In this document: piece after piece, positions 54,647 to 64,000 of the stretch
Layout of the letters: each line of letters begins with the position of its first letter
Position numbering within the stretch: position 1 is the first letter of the stretch
Source of the DNA: Diphasiastrum complanatum
Taxonomy: Eukaryota; Streptophyta; Lycopodiopsida; Lycopodiales; Lycopodiaceae
Length of the DNA stretch: 64,000 bases
Direction: 5' to 3'
Assembly (NCBI GenBank): GCA_029204225.1
Contig: CM055097.1
Coordinates: 58,954,143-59,018,142 of the forward strand
Position numbers and translations under genes: made by a program
Notes under the pieces: generated by a model
Seen by the model: the letters and a program-made list of their open reading frames with translations, nothing else
Database searches by the model: none
Told to the model about the DNA's origin: nothing

Positions 54647-57600
54647 GAACTGTCTTGGTCCTCTAAGACAAAGTCTAGAAAAATCTGGCGAAGGACGCTG
54701 CCTCTTTCCCAAGTGGCATTCTCAACAGGCTGATCATTCCACTTAACCAGATATTCTCGGTATAGAGTATGACGAGTCTGCGTCTCTACTATCAAGAATC
54801 TCCTCTGGTTCACGTGGAGGTTGCTGAGGATCCAATGGGAGAACTAGAACACTGTCCCCTACCAGATTTTCTGATCTGGTTAAGGCTTTTCGTAACTAAC
54901 TTACATGAAAAACTGGAAAAACCTTACTACTGTGTGGGAGTTCTAGTTCATAGGTGACCTCGCCTAGTCTCCTACTGATGGTAAAGGGACCACAATACCT
55001 TGGTGGAGACAACTTAGCACACACTCCTGATTTAAGGGTTTTAGAGTCAACTCGAACTCTCGAGTAGACTTTCTCACCAGCGGAGAACTGCACATCCCGT
55101 CTGTGTGGATCTGCATAATGCCTGGCTCGATCTTGGGACTGCCTAATGCTACGCTTAGCATGTTCTATCATCTGGTTTAGGTCCTCTAAAAAGTTTCTGG
55201 CTACTTCAACTTTTTCTTGTTTAAACCCTACAGCTGTGGGTGAGCGTGGCTGAAAACCGTACATCAGCATAAATGGGTTGTATCCCGTAGCTGAATGTTT
55301 GGTACTGTTGTAAGCAAACTCTAATATCGAGAGATACTCCTCCCAATTAGTCTACTTCTTGCTGACATATGCACGAAGCATATCCTCCAGCACCTGATTT
55401 ACCCTCTCTGTTTGACCGTCCATCTGTGGATGGTCAGTAGTACTCATATTAAGTTTAGTACGGAGATGATGGAATACTGCCCTCCAAAAATTTCCATTAA
55501 ACTTATTGTCCCGGTTGCTAACTATGCCAAAAGGTAGACCGTACAATTTAAATAGCCTGTCTACAAACAACCTCACTAACTCTGGAGCTCTAACGGTTGT
55601 TTTGGTCGTAATAAAATGAGCCATTTTGGTCAAACGGTCAACTCTGACCCATATAGCGTCATTACCCTTTTGGGCTTTAGGCAAGCCTACTATAAAATTC
55701 ATGGAGATACTCTCCCATTTACCAGCTGGTATTTCTAAGGGCTGCAACAACCCTCCTGCCTTTAAACGCTCTACTTTGTTTACTTGACATTTCTGGCAAT
55801 TGGTTACATACTGTTGGACGTCCTTTTTCATATTGGGCCAGAAAAATTGCCTACGAAGAAGCTCATAGGTCTTTTGTATGCCTGGGTGTCCCGCACTAGG
55901 ATTGTCATGACATTCATATAGGACCTGCTGTCTATAATCCTCTGAATTGGGAACACATACTCTATCTCTATAGAGCAAGTACTCATCCTGAATGGAATAC
56001 TGTTTCCATTTGAATCCTTGAGTCAACTGACCCTCAACCACTGGGGTTTGCTTGGGTAATACAGGCTCAGAATCGTCAACGTCATCTGACGTATACTCTG
56101 ACTCATCATCATCCTCAACAGCAGCTGCCGTATTCTTGGATGAACTGGCACCAGCCCCGGGAACTGGTTCTGGAGTCTGTAATTGTCTGCTCTGGACTGA
56201 GTTCCAAATAGTAGAGAAAAATGCATCATGCTGGCACTTCTCTCTCAAGGACTCGAGTAACTCATTACGAATCTGAGTGAAACTCAACTCATTAATCATA
56301 GGCATTCTGCTAAGGGCATCTGCTACTGTATTGAATTTCTTCCGTCTATATCTGATAGACATATCAAACTATTGCATCAACTCTGCCCAACGAGCTTTCC
56401 AACCTCTAAGCTCAGGTTGATTGCAAAGGTATCTGAGACTTTCATGGTCTGTCAGGACCTCAAAGTTGGCACCATACAAATAATGCCTCCAAGTCTTAAG
56501 GGCATGGACTATAGAAAAGAGTTCTTTTTCATAGGCACTGTATCTAGTCTGAGCTGGCTCAAGTTTTTTACTCTCGAACGCAACTGGATGTCCACCCTGA
56601 GTTAGCACAGCACCTACTGCAAAGTCGCTAGCATCTGTTTCGACCACAAATGGCTGATTGGGGTCGACAACTTTTAGAACTGGTGTTGTAGCTAAGGCTG
56701 TTTTGAGAGCATTAAAGCTCTCCTGCTGTGCGGACCCAAATGAACTCCTTTCCCTTCTCCTTAAGAAGATTTGTCATGGGAACTACTATCTGAACATATT
56801 CCTTGACAAATCGTCTGTAATATCCCGCCAAACCAAGAAAAATTTGAAGTTCCAAAATATTCTGAGGTCTTAGCCAACTGAGTATGGCTTTAACCTTATT
56901 CGAGTCCATCTTAATCCCATCTAACGAGATAATGTGACCCAAATATGCTACTTCTTCAATGAAGAATTCACACTTGGATTCTTTAGCATAAAGCTTATGC
57001 TTTCTGAGCAGTCGAAACACCTTTCTGAGGTGTTTTAGATGCTCCTTCCTCGTTTTGCTGTAGACGAGGATGTCATCTAAAAATACGACTACAAATTTAC
57101 CCAAGTATGGTCTGAGGACACTGTTCATCAAGGTCATACAGGTAGCTGGAGCATTTGTGAGCCCAAATGGCATCACCTTAAACTCATAATGACCGTGACG
57201 AGTCCTAAAAGCTGTTTTCGAAACATCCACCGATTTTATACGGACTTGATGATATCCCAATCTGAGGTCTATTTTACTGAAAAATTTAGCCCCGTCGAGT
57301 TGATCAAACAACTCGTCTGCCCGAGGCATAGGATATTTTTTCTTTATTGTGACTTTATTGAGGGCTCTGTAATCTACGCAAAGACGCATAGACCCCTCTT
57401 TCTTTTTCACCAATAGGACTGGTGAGGCCCATGGTGAACTACTGGTCTGAATTTGGCCTTTCCCAAGATATTCTGTTAACTGCCTAGTTATTTCTTCATC
57501 CCTTGTTCGGCTGACCCGATACGGAGGTTTAGAAACAGGTGTTGTACCTGGTACTAGGTTTATTACATGATCTACTTCTCTGCTAGGTGGCAAACTATGT

Positions 57601-58440
57601 GGCAAATCTTCAGGAAAAACATCTTTAAATTTAGACAATAAAGTTTCTAATTTACTAATTTTCTGCTGTATAGAACTAGAAATAGAAACTTCAGGAATAA
57701 ACTGAAAGTCACATAAGAATTCCTAATGGTTGTCGTCTCCGATTAACTGACAGAGCTCTGAACTGCAGACCATAGGGCTGTTGGGAACATCATGCTCCCC
57801 ATGCAACTGGATCTCTCGGCCTTTATGCTGAAAGCTGAGGGTGTTCTCCTGATAATTTCTGTGGAGGGAAGATCCTAAATTGTAGAGCCAATCTCTCCCG
57901 AGAACAATATCTGTGCGATCCAGGTGCATTATCTGAAAGTTTATTTCATCTTGGTACCCCTGAATACCAAGATTTAAGTTACTTACCATAGTTTCCCAGA
58001 TTTTCTTATCTTCACCCTTCGCTAGTGAAACTATGTACCTATGTTGACTAGGTACTTCTGGAAGTTTAAGTTTTTTAACCAGGGTATAGTTGATGAAATT
58101 ATGGGTTGCCCCATCATCAACTATAACTCTTACTGACTGGTTACCAACTTTCCCATGCATACGTACTAGGTCATGCGGCCCAAAGCTGAAGGGTCTCGCT
58201 AGCATTGCAGAGGTCAGCTGGCAACAGTGTTCATGATCTTCATGATACACTTTGATCTCGGAAGCTGCCAAGTCACTAGGGAACTTACAGTCTGAACAAG
58301 ATGAACTTGTTTTTTATCTTTTTTATCTTTTTTAGTGAAAGGCTCCTTGGGACACTGTCTGACTGTGTGTCCCTTGCCCATACACACAAAGCACAAACGT
58401 TCTTGTTTGGCTTTCTCAAAATCTTCTGGTTTTAAGGGTT
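54643..58440 (-). pseudogene. Chromovirus (Ty3/gypsy) gag end to chromodomain
   Basis: Minus-strand order: Gag knuckle CFVCMGKGHTVRQC (about 58350-58395); protease with VIVDDGATHNFINYTLV (about 58090-58140) and VLGRDWL; RT (56712-57638) with [36 protein letters not shown] and an intact FLDD site; RNase H (VETDASDFAVGAVLTQGGHP, EKELFSIVHALKTWRHYLYG); integrase (55352-56362) with HDNPSAGHPG...CQKC, core, and MDGQTERVNQ; then GEKVYSRVRVD, PPRYCGPFTI, and a chromodomain (YREYLVKWNDQPVENATWER, about 54695-54760). Stops or frame changes separate protease/RT, RT/RNase H, RNase H/integrase and the chromodomain. In the integrase core both catalytic Asp residues are Asn (SMNFIVGLP, SNRDNKF). The 5' side is cut at about 58440, without most of gag and the 5' LTR. 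Confidence 0.92.
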
Positions 58441-58837
58441 GTACCTAGTGTTGGTGAGCAGATCATTGATAGTAAGATTCGGGAGGATGTGATGGTAAAA
58501 GAGTATCATACTCTTCTTTATGTTTCTTGTGGTAAGAAGACTTATGGAATCATGTGGGAACTATTGATGGATTGCAAATCCGTATTTCGGCTTGTGGCTG
58601 GTTTTTTGGTTACCTACTTTGGATGGAGCATGCTTGTCTTCACTCTTCGACTTGATGCTACCGCACTTTCTATATCTCTTCGGACATGATTGGGGCTAAG
58701 ATTTTGGCTACTTCGAGTTGGAGTTTTTTTTTTGGCTACATGAAGTTTTGGGCAGCAAGCAACATTTTGCATTTTGTTGCAATTTTTCCATTCTACTTCA
58801 TGTCATGTATGTTTTTTACATTATCATTTAAGGAGGG
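58441..58837 (+). other. Internal 3' end of an LTR element, non-coding
   Basis: Lies between the truncated chromovirus and an LTR to the right. No protein motif recognised. It ends in the polypurine tract ttaaggaggg (58828-58837). Confidence 0.5.
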
Positions 58838-59384
58838 TGTTAGAAATAATAAATGATAAGGTTAGTTTCCCATAGGTTAATTTGACCCAAAAGGTCGAGA
58901 CTTGTGTAACCATGGGTTAGGTTTATTATTTAGACCATGACACATGTTAAGTTAGTTTTAGCTAAGTTGGACCCAATTTTGGTCGAGTTATTTTGATCTA
59001 GTAATAACCCGTGGGTCCAAGTAAAGTCTAGGGGCCCTATCTTGACTTCTGGGGGTGCCCTATAGTTAGTAGGTTCTAGAACTTAGTGTTTGAAAGTATC
59101 TAGGCCCTTGGAAGGCCTATTTGTATGTACCTTTCAAGCATTGCTACTACTTTCTCTCTCCTTGAGGGCGCCTAACCCTCTCCCTCTTCTTCTTCTTCTT
59201 CTTCTTCCCCCTCTTCTTCTTGTATATGGAGATTGAATGTTAGAAGGATCTTGGCACTTTATTTTCCTACAAGGGAGAGAAAGAGAGAGAGAGAATGTTC
59301 GAAAAACGAATCTATATAATTGAAAAATGTTTCATTTAAGGTTCAGAATGATTCAACATGGTTTTTGTTCAGTTTGTTGTGATC

Positions 59385-59425
<41 letters not shown>

Positions 59426-59501
59426 CCTATTATGAATGTGTGTGTTCAATTTCTTGTGTTGACCACCACCTGGCAGTTTTCCGGTTAGAGTGGTCATAAC
59501 A
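58838..59501 (+). repeat. 3' LTR of an unidentified LTR element
   Basis: 664 bp beginning TGTTAGAAAT directly after aaggaggg and ending gtcATAACA, with short inverted ends (TGTTA/TAACA type). It contains (TTC)n at about 59185-59220 and a (GA)n run at 59391-59423. The body of the element is missing to the left, so no target duplication can be tested. Confidence 0.6.
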
Positions 59502-59543
59502 ATGTTACCCTTGGGTCACTTAGGCTTGTGGAACTAGACTACC

Positions 59544-59771
59544 TCATGACAACAACAAAGATACTCCCCACCAGCAACCATTGTTTGCGTCCTCCACACC
59601 TGTCAATGAGCCCTCTAGCTTCATTCTATTATTTGTACATGCCTTCTCAAGTAATCCAAGTGCCTTATGCCGTCCGGGCATAAGTTTCAAAAAAATTGTG
59701 AAGTCACAAATACTAGGCAAGTTTTCTAGAACTTCTCCTTTATACCAGTTAACAAAGCCTCCTTTATCCAA
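59544..59771 (-). pseudogene. SNF2 (CLSY/DRD1-like) middle fragment
   Basis: The minus-strand frame contains WYKGEVLENLPSICDFTIFL then KLMPGRHKALGLLEKAC. This resembles the segment between the two helicase lobes of plant CLSY/DRD1-type SNF2 remodelers (K..VL..LPGL.DFTV.L.L...Q), proteins that act in RNA-directed DNA methylation. It has no start or stop of its own and no intact partner. The assignment rests on motif memory, so it is less certain than the two helicase-motif pieces nearby. Confidence 0.5.
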
Positions 59772-60244
59772 GGTTTAGGTTTAGGCAATTATCATTTTGT
59801 AAGGTCCGTTATCTAAGGTTTAGGTCAACCAGATTCCTAAACAAATTTTGTCGTCAGTTTAGTTGGACTTGTTGCTGCTCTGAATGTTAAAACATAGGAT
59901 TTGAACTGTGCTTTGGATAATCGAGCTATCTTTTGAGAAAGGACTTTTAAATATAATATTCTCTTAGATAAGGGTGGTCGTGGTATAGTTGAGTGTATAA
60001 TATATATTTCTGACAATCTGAGGTGCGGTAGCTTGAGCCTAAACACCGAAAAGTATGAGCCTGGTGGAAGAGTCTCGGAATTGAGTATTCAAAAATGTAA
60101 ACATGCACTGCAAAGGAGCTTATATCTAAACTCTCTCTGTCTCTCTCTCAAGATCAGAAGTTTTTTGGGAGAAGTATCCTCGTGTTCTTTGTGCCTGGGA
60201 AATGCCCTTCATCTAAAAAACTTTTAACCACGTTCTTCTCTACA

Positions 60245-60465
60245 GTTTAATGGGCTTCATACAGGTTGTGTAAAGGAATTGGCTTCACTGCCCATTTCCT
60301 TATCTCGGACACCCAAGGAAGCTGCATGCCTTCTAGGGGCAGTGAACAATACCCTTTCACCTGGATATTTGGCCAGGAAGATTTGTAAAAAAGCAATGGT
60401 CAAAAAGGTCTTTCCAATGCATGCAATGGTTGTGTCACCTTTATGTACTCAAGGATTTTACCACA
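60245..60465 (-). pseudogene. SNF2-like ATP-binding (motif I) fragment
   Basis: The minus strand reads IACIGKTFLTIAFLQIFLAK then YPGERVLFTAPR. This matches the SNF2 helicase motif I/Ia region (APGxGKTxxxIxFLxxFLAxxPxxRPLVxAPK); the Walker A loop is damaged (ACIGKT). It is followed by a short open stretch to a stop after SEANSFTQPV. Confidence 0.65.
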
Positions 60466-60511
60466 TCATTAATTGCTCCTTCTTCAAATCCACATCAAAC
60501 GTTTTTGGTGA

Positions 60512-60650
60512 GTAGCACGACAAGCAATTGGTCAAAAGCACAAGGTCTTCGTTTATCGCCTTGTGACTGAAATAAATGCAGAGAAAACAATTGAGAAGGC
60601 TTCAACTTACAAAGAGTGGCTCTCAAAAATTCTCATCCTGCGATCCGATC
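60512..60650 (+). pseudogene. SNF2-like helicase C-terminal (motif VI) fragment
   Basis: Plus-strand frame VARQAIGQKHKVFVYRLVTE then INAEKTIEKASTYKEWLSKI. This matches motif VI and the following segment of SNF2 proteins (RAxRxGQKxxVFVYRLVxxxxxExxxxxxxxxKExLSKxxF). It lies on the opposite strand from the motif I piece only about 50 bp away. Confidence 0.7.
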
Positions 60651-60914
60651 ATCCCATTCTGTTCTGCTACAGCCGTGACATAATTCCTATTTCCTTTCTA
60701 TGTTGTTGTTGGAGTTCATCCCAAAACCCAAAACTGATCTCATCATATAAGACATAGTACTGTGTAGGTCTTGTGGTTCCCTGTGGTAAATCACACAGTT
60801 TTGCTTATTAATTAGTAAACATTCATTTCTCCTACTGGCTCCTACTTGGAGATGGATATGAACACAAGCAAATATCTGCCAAGACTATGCGGTAGGGAAA
60901 ATCAAAGGGCATTA

Positions 60915-61080
60915 GAACAAAGCGTCGAGTCTTGTTGTCAGGTATTGTGTCTCAAAACAGTTTTGAAGAGCTCTTCAATCTTCTTAGGCTAGACAAGCCT
61001 GACTTTTTGAAAGTGATTCCTAGTTATGCGGCTAGTCTTAGTAGTGATATTGACTTGATCGGTAAAGTTTAGATACAAGC
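60915..61080 (+). pseudogene. SNF2-like motif III fragment
   Basis: Plus-strand TKRRVLLSGIVSQNSFEELF then NLLRLDKPDFLKVI matches the SNF2 motif III segment (T.KRR(I/V)xLSGTxxQNxxxExFNxLxLxxPxFL). The usual Thr after Gly is Ile here. In a normal gene this would come before motif VI, but on this strand it comes after it. Confidence 0.7.
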
Positions 61081-61084
61081 TCCT

Positions 61085-61465
61085 TTGCAGTGTAAACATT
61101 TGAGGACGATACAGATTGGATTCATGAAAGTCAAGAACACTTCAATATCTCAAGTGGAGATGAATCATCTAATGATAACACTCGAACAAAGATTTGTTCT
61201 CGTCTGGAAACTAGTTCACACGGAAAAGCATGTCATATCCATCTTTCATGTTGACATCGCCCTTAAGTTTAAAGGACGAAATCCTTTCCTAATGACCATG
61301 CTCTTTCTAACTGTCTACCAATATACACTCAATGTCATCATCAAAAATAAATTTTCGAGTTCTTGGTGCGATGCCAAGGTAGTAGACCTATCAACAAGTG
61401 TATGTAAGGAAACCAAAAAGTTTTCAAAAAATTTCCCATGCTCTTGGATCAAAACTTTGTTCTAG
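61085..61465 (+). other. Unassigned sequence next to SNF2-like pieces
   Basis: In one frame it reads DTDWIHESQEHFNISSGDES then SNDNTR, an acidic stretch that could be the N-terminal region of the same SNF2-like gene; another frame is open for 126 codons without a recognisable family. No assignment possible. Confidence 0.3.
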
Positions 61466-61861
61466 AAGAGTAGTTGTTGTTCTAACATTCATAGCCGCAA
61501 GCTAACGAATCTACAATAGCTCATTTTTGGCAACAACTTTTTTCACTACCTCTTTATGCTATAAAAGTAATGGGGCGTTGTCTTTTGAGCAAGGAGAGTA
61601 CCAAATTTGTCTACATACAACAACATTAAGTCTAGGATTGTACCCCAAATTATAAAGGAGATGGGCAACATTCAACTTTATAGGGTCCACCATAAGGAGC
61701 ATTACTCTAACAGATTTTTCTATGTTACCAATTTTAAAAAGTATGAATATTCAAAGAACCTTTGCAAACTCTAAATGTAGATTAGTTTGTACCAAACAAA
61801 CGTCAACCATTTCCCTTAGTTGAATAATTTCAATAACCGAATATCCAAAGAAAAGAATTAC

Positions 61862-61945
61862 CTCCATAGACGTTCAACAATTTGTCCTTTCCCAATGTGG
61901 AGATGTAGAAGGTCATTAACATCATTTGGAGTGACGTACCCATAC
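61862..61945 (-). CDS. Sucrase/ferredoxin-like protein, penultimate exon
   Basis: 84-nt exon too short for ORF finders. Acceptor ...tgcatag (AG 61947-61946), donor gt at 61861-61860. It completes a Trp codon and then encodes YGYVTPNDVNDLLHLHIGKG and QIVERLW, the conserved (W)YGYVTPDDV..LL..HI.KGE(I/V)...WRG block of the Suc_Fer-like family. It ends with AG of the Arg codon finished at 51016. Phases on both sides agree, which strongly supports the gene model. Confidence 0.9.
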
Positions 61946-62196
61946 CTATGCACAAACCAACAACTTGTCAACTAGAATCAATTAAAGTCTGGGCAAAATC
62001 CAAATAAATTACATATTCCAAATAATAATCACTCTTCAATAGTGTGGAAAATAAATCTGCTAGTAACAACAAAATAGAAATGAAAATAATATAGCTCTAA
62101 AAGCTAAAAAATAGTCCTTGAACTCAGTAAACATGGCAATGACTTAGCTTTGAAAGCCATAAAGTAGTCCTTCACCAAGAATTTAGCTATACTCAC
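61946..62196 (-). other. Short intron of the ferredoxin-like gene
   Basis: 251-bp GT-AG intron (donor gtgagt at 62196-62191). No repeats recognised. Confidence 0.8.
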
Positions 62197-62502
62197 CAAT
62201 GACCTGTAACACCATCTTTTGCCTGTGAACTATAGACAATAACATTTCCAGCATACTTGTGCCCACTAACATGAGAGCATGCTCGTACGAAGACCTTTCC
62301 TTTTAACCCGCACTTAGCAATCTCTTCCTTGAACCTCTCTATCAATATAGGCCCACAATGGCCACAACGTGCATCACGATTTGCATGGGCGCACACAAAA
62401 ATGTGACTTCCTGTAAGATGCTCAGGTTTACCTGGATTCCACTCCTTGCCTCTCACTAAGACCTCTTCCACAAATGTATCCACATCGAAGTGAGTGAGAC
62501 TC
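62197..62502 (-). CDS. Sucrase/ferredoxin-like protein, thioredoxin-fold exon
   Basis: 306-nt exon with acceptor tatggcag (AG 62504-62503). It encodes SLTHFDVDTFVEEVL, then the hallmark of the family, HIFVCAHANRDARCGHCGPI (a CxxC-type ferredoxin/thioredoxin-like site with CAHxxRDxRCGxCGP), then VFVRACSHVSGHKYAGNVIV (the HxxxHKYAGN block; the Cys/His residues are candidate Fe-S ligands). It ends in TG of the Trp codon. Members include plant Suc_Fer-like proteins and fungal AIM32. N-terminal exons must lie beyond the right edge, since nothing matching was found up to 64000. Confidence 0.92.
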
Positions 62503-64000
62503 CTGCCATATCAAAACAATACATTTTATGATACATAACTAGAAAAATTCAACAACTTGAACAACATAACTATAGATCATGATAACTTACATAGTTCTTA
62601 CAATTTAAAATTTAAGACATTTTTAGTATATATTATGTTTTCTCCCTCTATAACAAATACATGTTTGTTTAAACTTGATACTATGATTGTTACAACATGA
62701 GATATTCATGCCATGTTACTAGCCTTGGGAGAATGGCATTCATGTTACTAGCACATCTCAAAGTAGCATACAACATTTTTCATCAAACAATGGGTAGAGC
62801 TATCAGTGAAATTGATTTCATGCATGGACAGAAAGCATCTTCGATAATGACAATCTTCGTAAACAACCACTAATGTAAGACAAAAAAAATGCAAGCAAGT
62901 CAATTGGACTAATACAATTGGACAATAAAAACCCGTTAGAACACAACTTTTTCTCTCTTTAAGAGAAACTTGAACTACTGTGTACCAACTTGCTTTACAT
63001 CAGAAAACTTGACAATAGTTGTCAAGGATCGAAAATGGGCAAAACTTCATGAACAGATTAGCATAACAAACAAATTATTACTAAAAACCTATAACTCTTT
63101 AAAGAACGAGTGAAAAGGTTGAAAATATCCAATGTCAATTCTACACCCTAGAAAATGCACTTTTCAAGATCAAATCAATTATACCCAAATTGTGGAACAA
63201 AATACACAAATGTCGAATCGAAACTGTAAATTCCTATTCCATAGATAAACATTTTGTGTACAAGGTTTGAAAATTGAAGCTTAAACGATTTGATCATCAT
63301 TCTAAATTCTAATTTCTTTCACTTGTCCCTCATGAATCTAAATTATAATTCATAATTTCATTGAACATTCAACATTCAATTACCAGATTTGTCTCTTATG
63401 TAGATTTGAAATTGTTGCCTATACCATGTGCAACAAAGTTGCAATCTGCGTTCCGGAACGCGATCCGGGATTTCCCATTAGGGTTTCCCATAACGCAAAT
63501 TTTTTTTCGGGATAGTTGCCAATATGGGTATCATGTGAAAGGATATCAAAAAAGCAATTGTTATGCAGATCTGTTGCTTGGTTTCAGATGGCTGCAGGCT
63601 ACATTCATTAGAAAACTGGACATCAGTAGATAATTTAAGAAAACTGGCTGCATTTTCCTATGGTTTCAAAAATTTGGACATAAGTAGTCTGCAAGAAGTA
63701 TACAATTCCCGCCAGTCTAAGGAAGGCTCCTTCTAACTCTTTCTATCGTTTTCTAACAGAAAACGGAATCAGTAGATCTACAAACCAAATCAGAACACCA
63801 TTTCAAAACTGATTTCTGATATCTATTGGAAATTTGAAAAACATGTCCACCATTCAATTACGGTTTAGTTAGTAACTTAGTATTAAACTCAAAAAAAAAA
63901 ATTCGCCATTACTACTTTTTCCACAAAAAAAAAAAAAAAATTGCGATCCGGGTCGCGGATCGCTGACGTTCCGGATCGCACGATCCGAAACGTTTTTGCA
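62503..64000 (-). other. Upstream intron of the ferredoxin-like gene
   Basis: No exon recognised. A/T-rich, with CpG-rich palindromic islands near 63448-63470 and 63940-63995. Confidence 0.5.
63448..63461. repeat. Perfect 14-bp palindrome GCGTTCCGGAACGC
   Basis: CpG-rich palindrome followed by cgatccggga. Related CGATCC(G)GG and TTCCGGATCG words cluster at 63940-63995, about 500 bp away, which might be the two ends of a small DNA transposon. Confidence 0.6.

Larger units (their letters stand above)
51017..61861 (-). other. 10.8-kb intron of the ferredoxin-like gene
   Basis: Defined by the gt donor at 61861-61860 and the AG acceptor at 51018-51017, in matching phase. It contains, from right to left, SNF2-like gene fragments, an LTR, a chromovirus, a hAT remnant and a satellite block. 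If the gene is expressed, splicing must span all of these. 51017-51960 holds no recognised feature except mixed A/T-rich DNA. Confidence 0.75.

Overview
This window is nuclear DNA from a seed plant with a large, repeat-rich genome. Two split genes with canonical GT-AG introns encode plant-type proteins, and most of the rest is Ty1/copia and Ty3/gypsy (chromovirus and Tat/Athila-like) retrotransposon sequence with long di- and mononucleotide runs. Introns stuffed with old retroelements (one is 10.8 kb) are typical of gymnosperms. I infer a gymnosperm, but the sequence alone cannot fix the species. Nothing suggests a bacterium, phage, plasmid or organelle.

Layout. 0.6-1.8 kb: broken copia gag-protease, minus strand. 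2.0-3.2 kb: decayed gypsy RNase H and integrase, plus strand. 4.8-7.5 kb: host gene 1, minus strand, a membrane-anchored HAD class IIIB acid phosphatase-like protein in three recognisable exons; its last exon(s) were not found. 7.8-11.1 kb: microsatellites and diverged duplications. 11.7-12.6 kb: copia gag-protease remnant. 13.1-16.95 kb: a small copia element with short LTRs. 17.5-24.5 kb: Tat/Athila-like gypsy pieces, with two LTRs facing each other and a roughly 900-residue uncharacterised reading frame just upstream of a 3' LTR. 26.4-28.0 kb: tandemly duplicated DGAT2-like exons (pseudogene). 28.4-29.0 kb: minisatellite. 29.4-30.7 kb: 5'-truncated chromovirus with chromodomain. 30.8-43.3 kb: a nested structure in which a young copia element (35853-42026, near-identical 680-bp LTRs, target duplication ttaac) sits in the gag gene of an older copia element; a solo LTR (target duplication aaatt) and a piece of a second copy of the older element lie beside it. 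44.3-48.7 kb: gypsy gag-protease-integrase in which a copia fragment takes the place of reverse transcriptase.

50.6-62.5 kb: host gene 2, minus strand, a sucrase/ferredoxin-like (thioredoxin-like ferredoxin) protein with a C-terminal membrane tail. Three exons are resolved; N-terminal exons lie to the right of the window. Its 10.8-kb intron holds a CT-anchored satellite, the C-terminal part of a hAT transposase, a nearly complete chromovirus pol, a further 3' LTR, and scrambled pieces of a CLSY/DRD1-like SNF2 helicase gene.

The genes do not form a pathway. The interest lies in the layering of insertions, the uncharacterised retroelement-associated ORF, and the captured or shuffled gene fragments (SNF2, DGAT2). 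All exon joins below were made by eye from splice sites and reading-frame phase; no database search was run.
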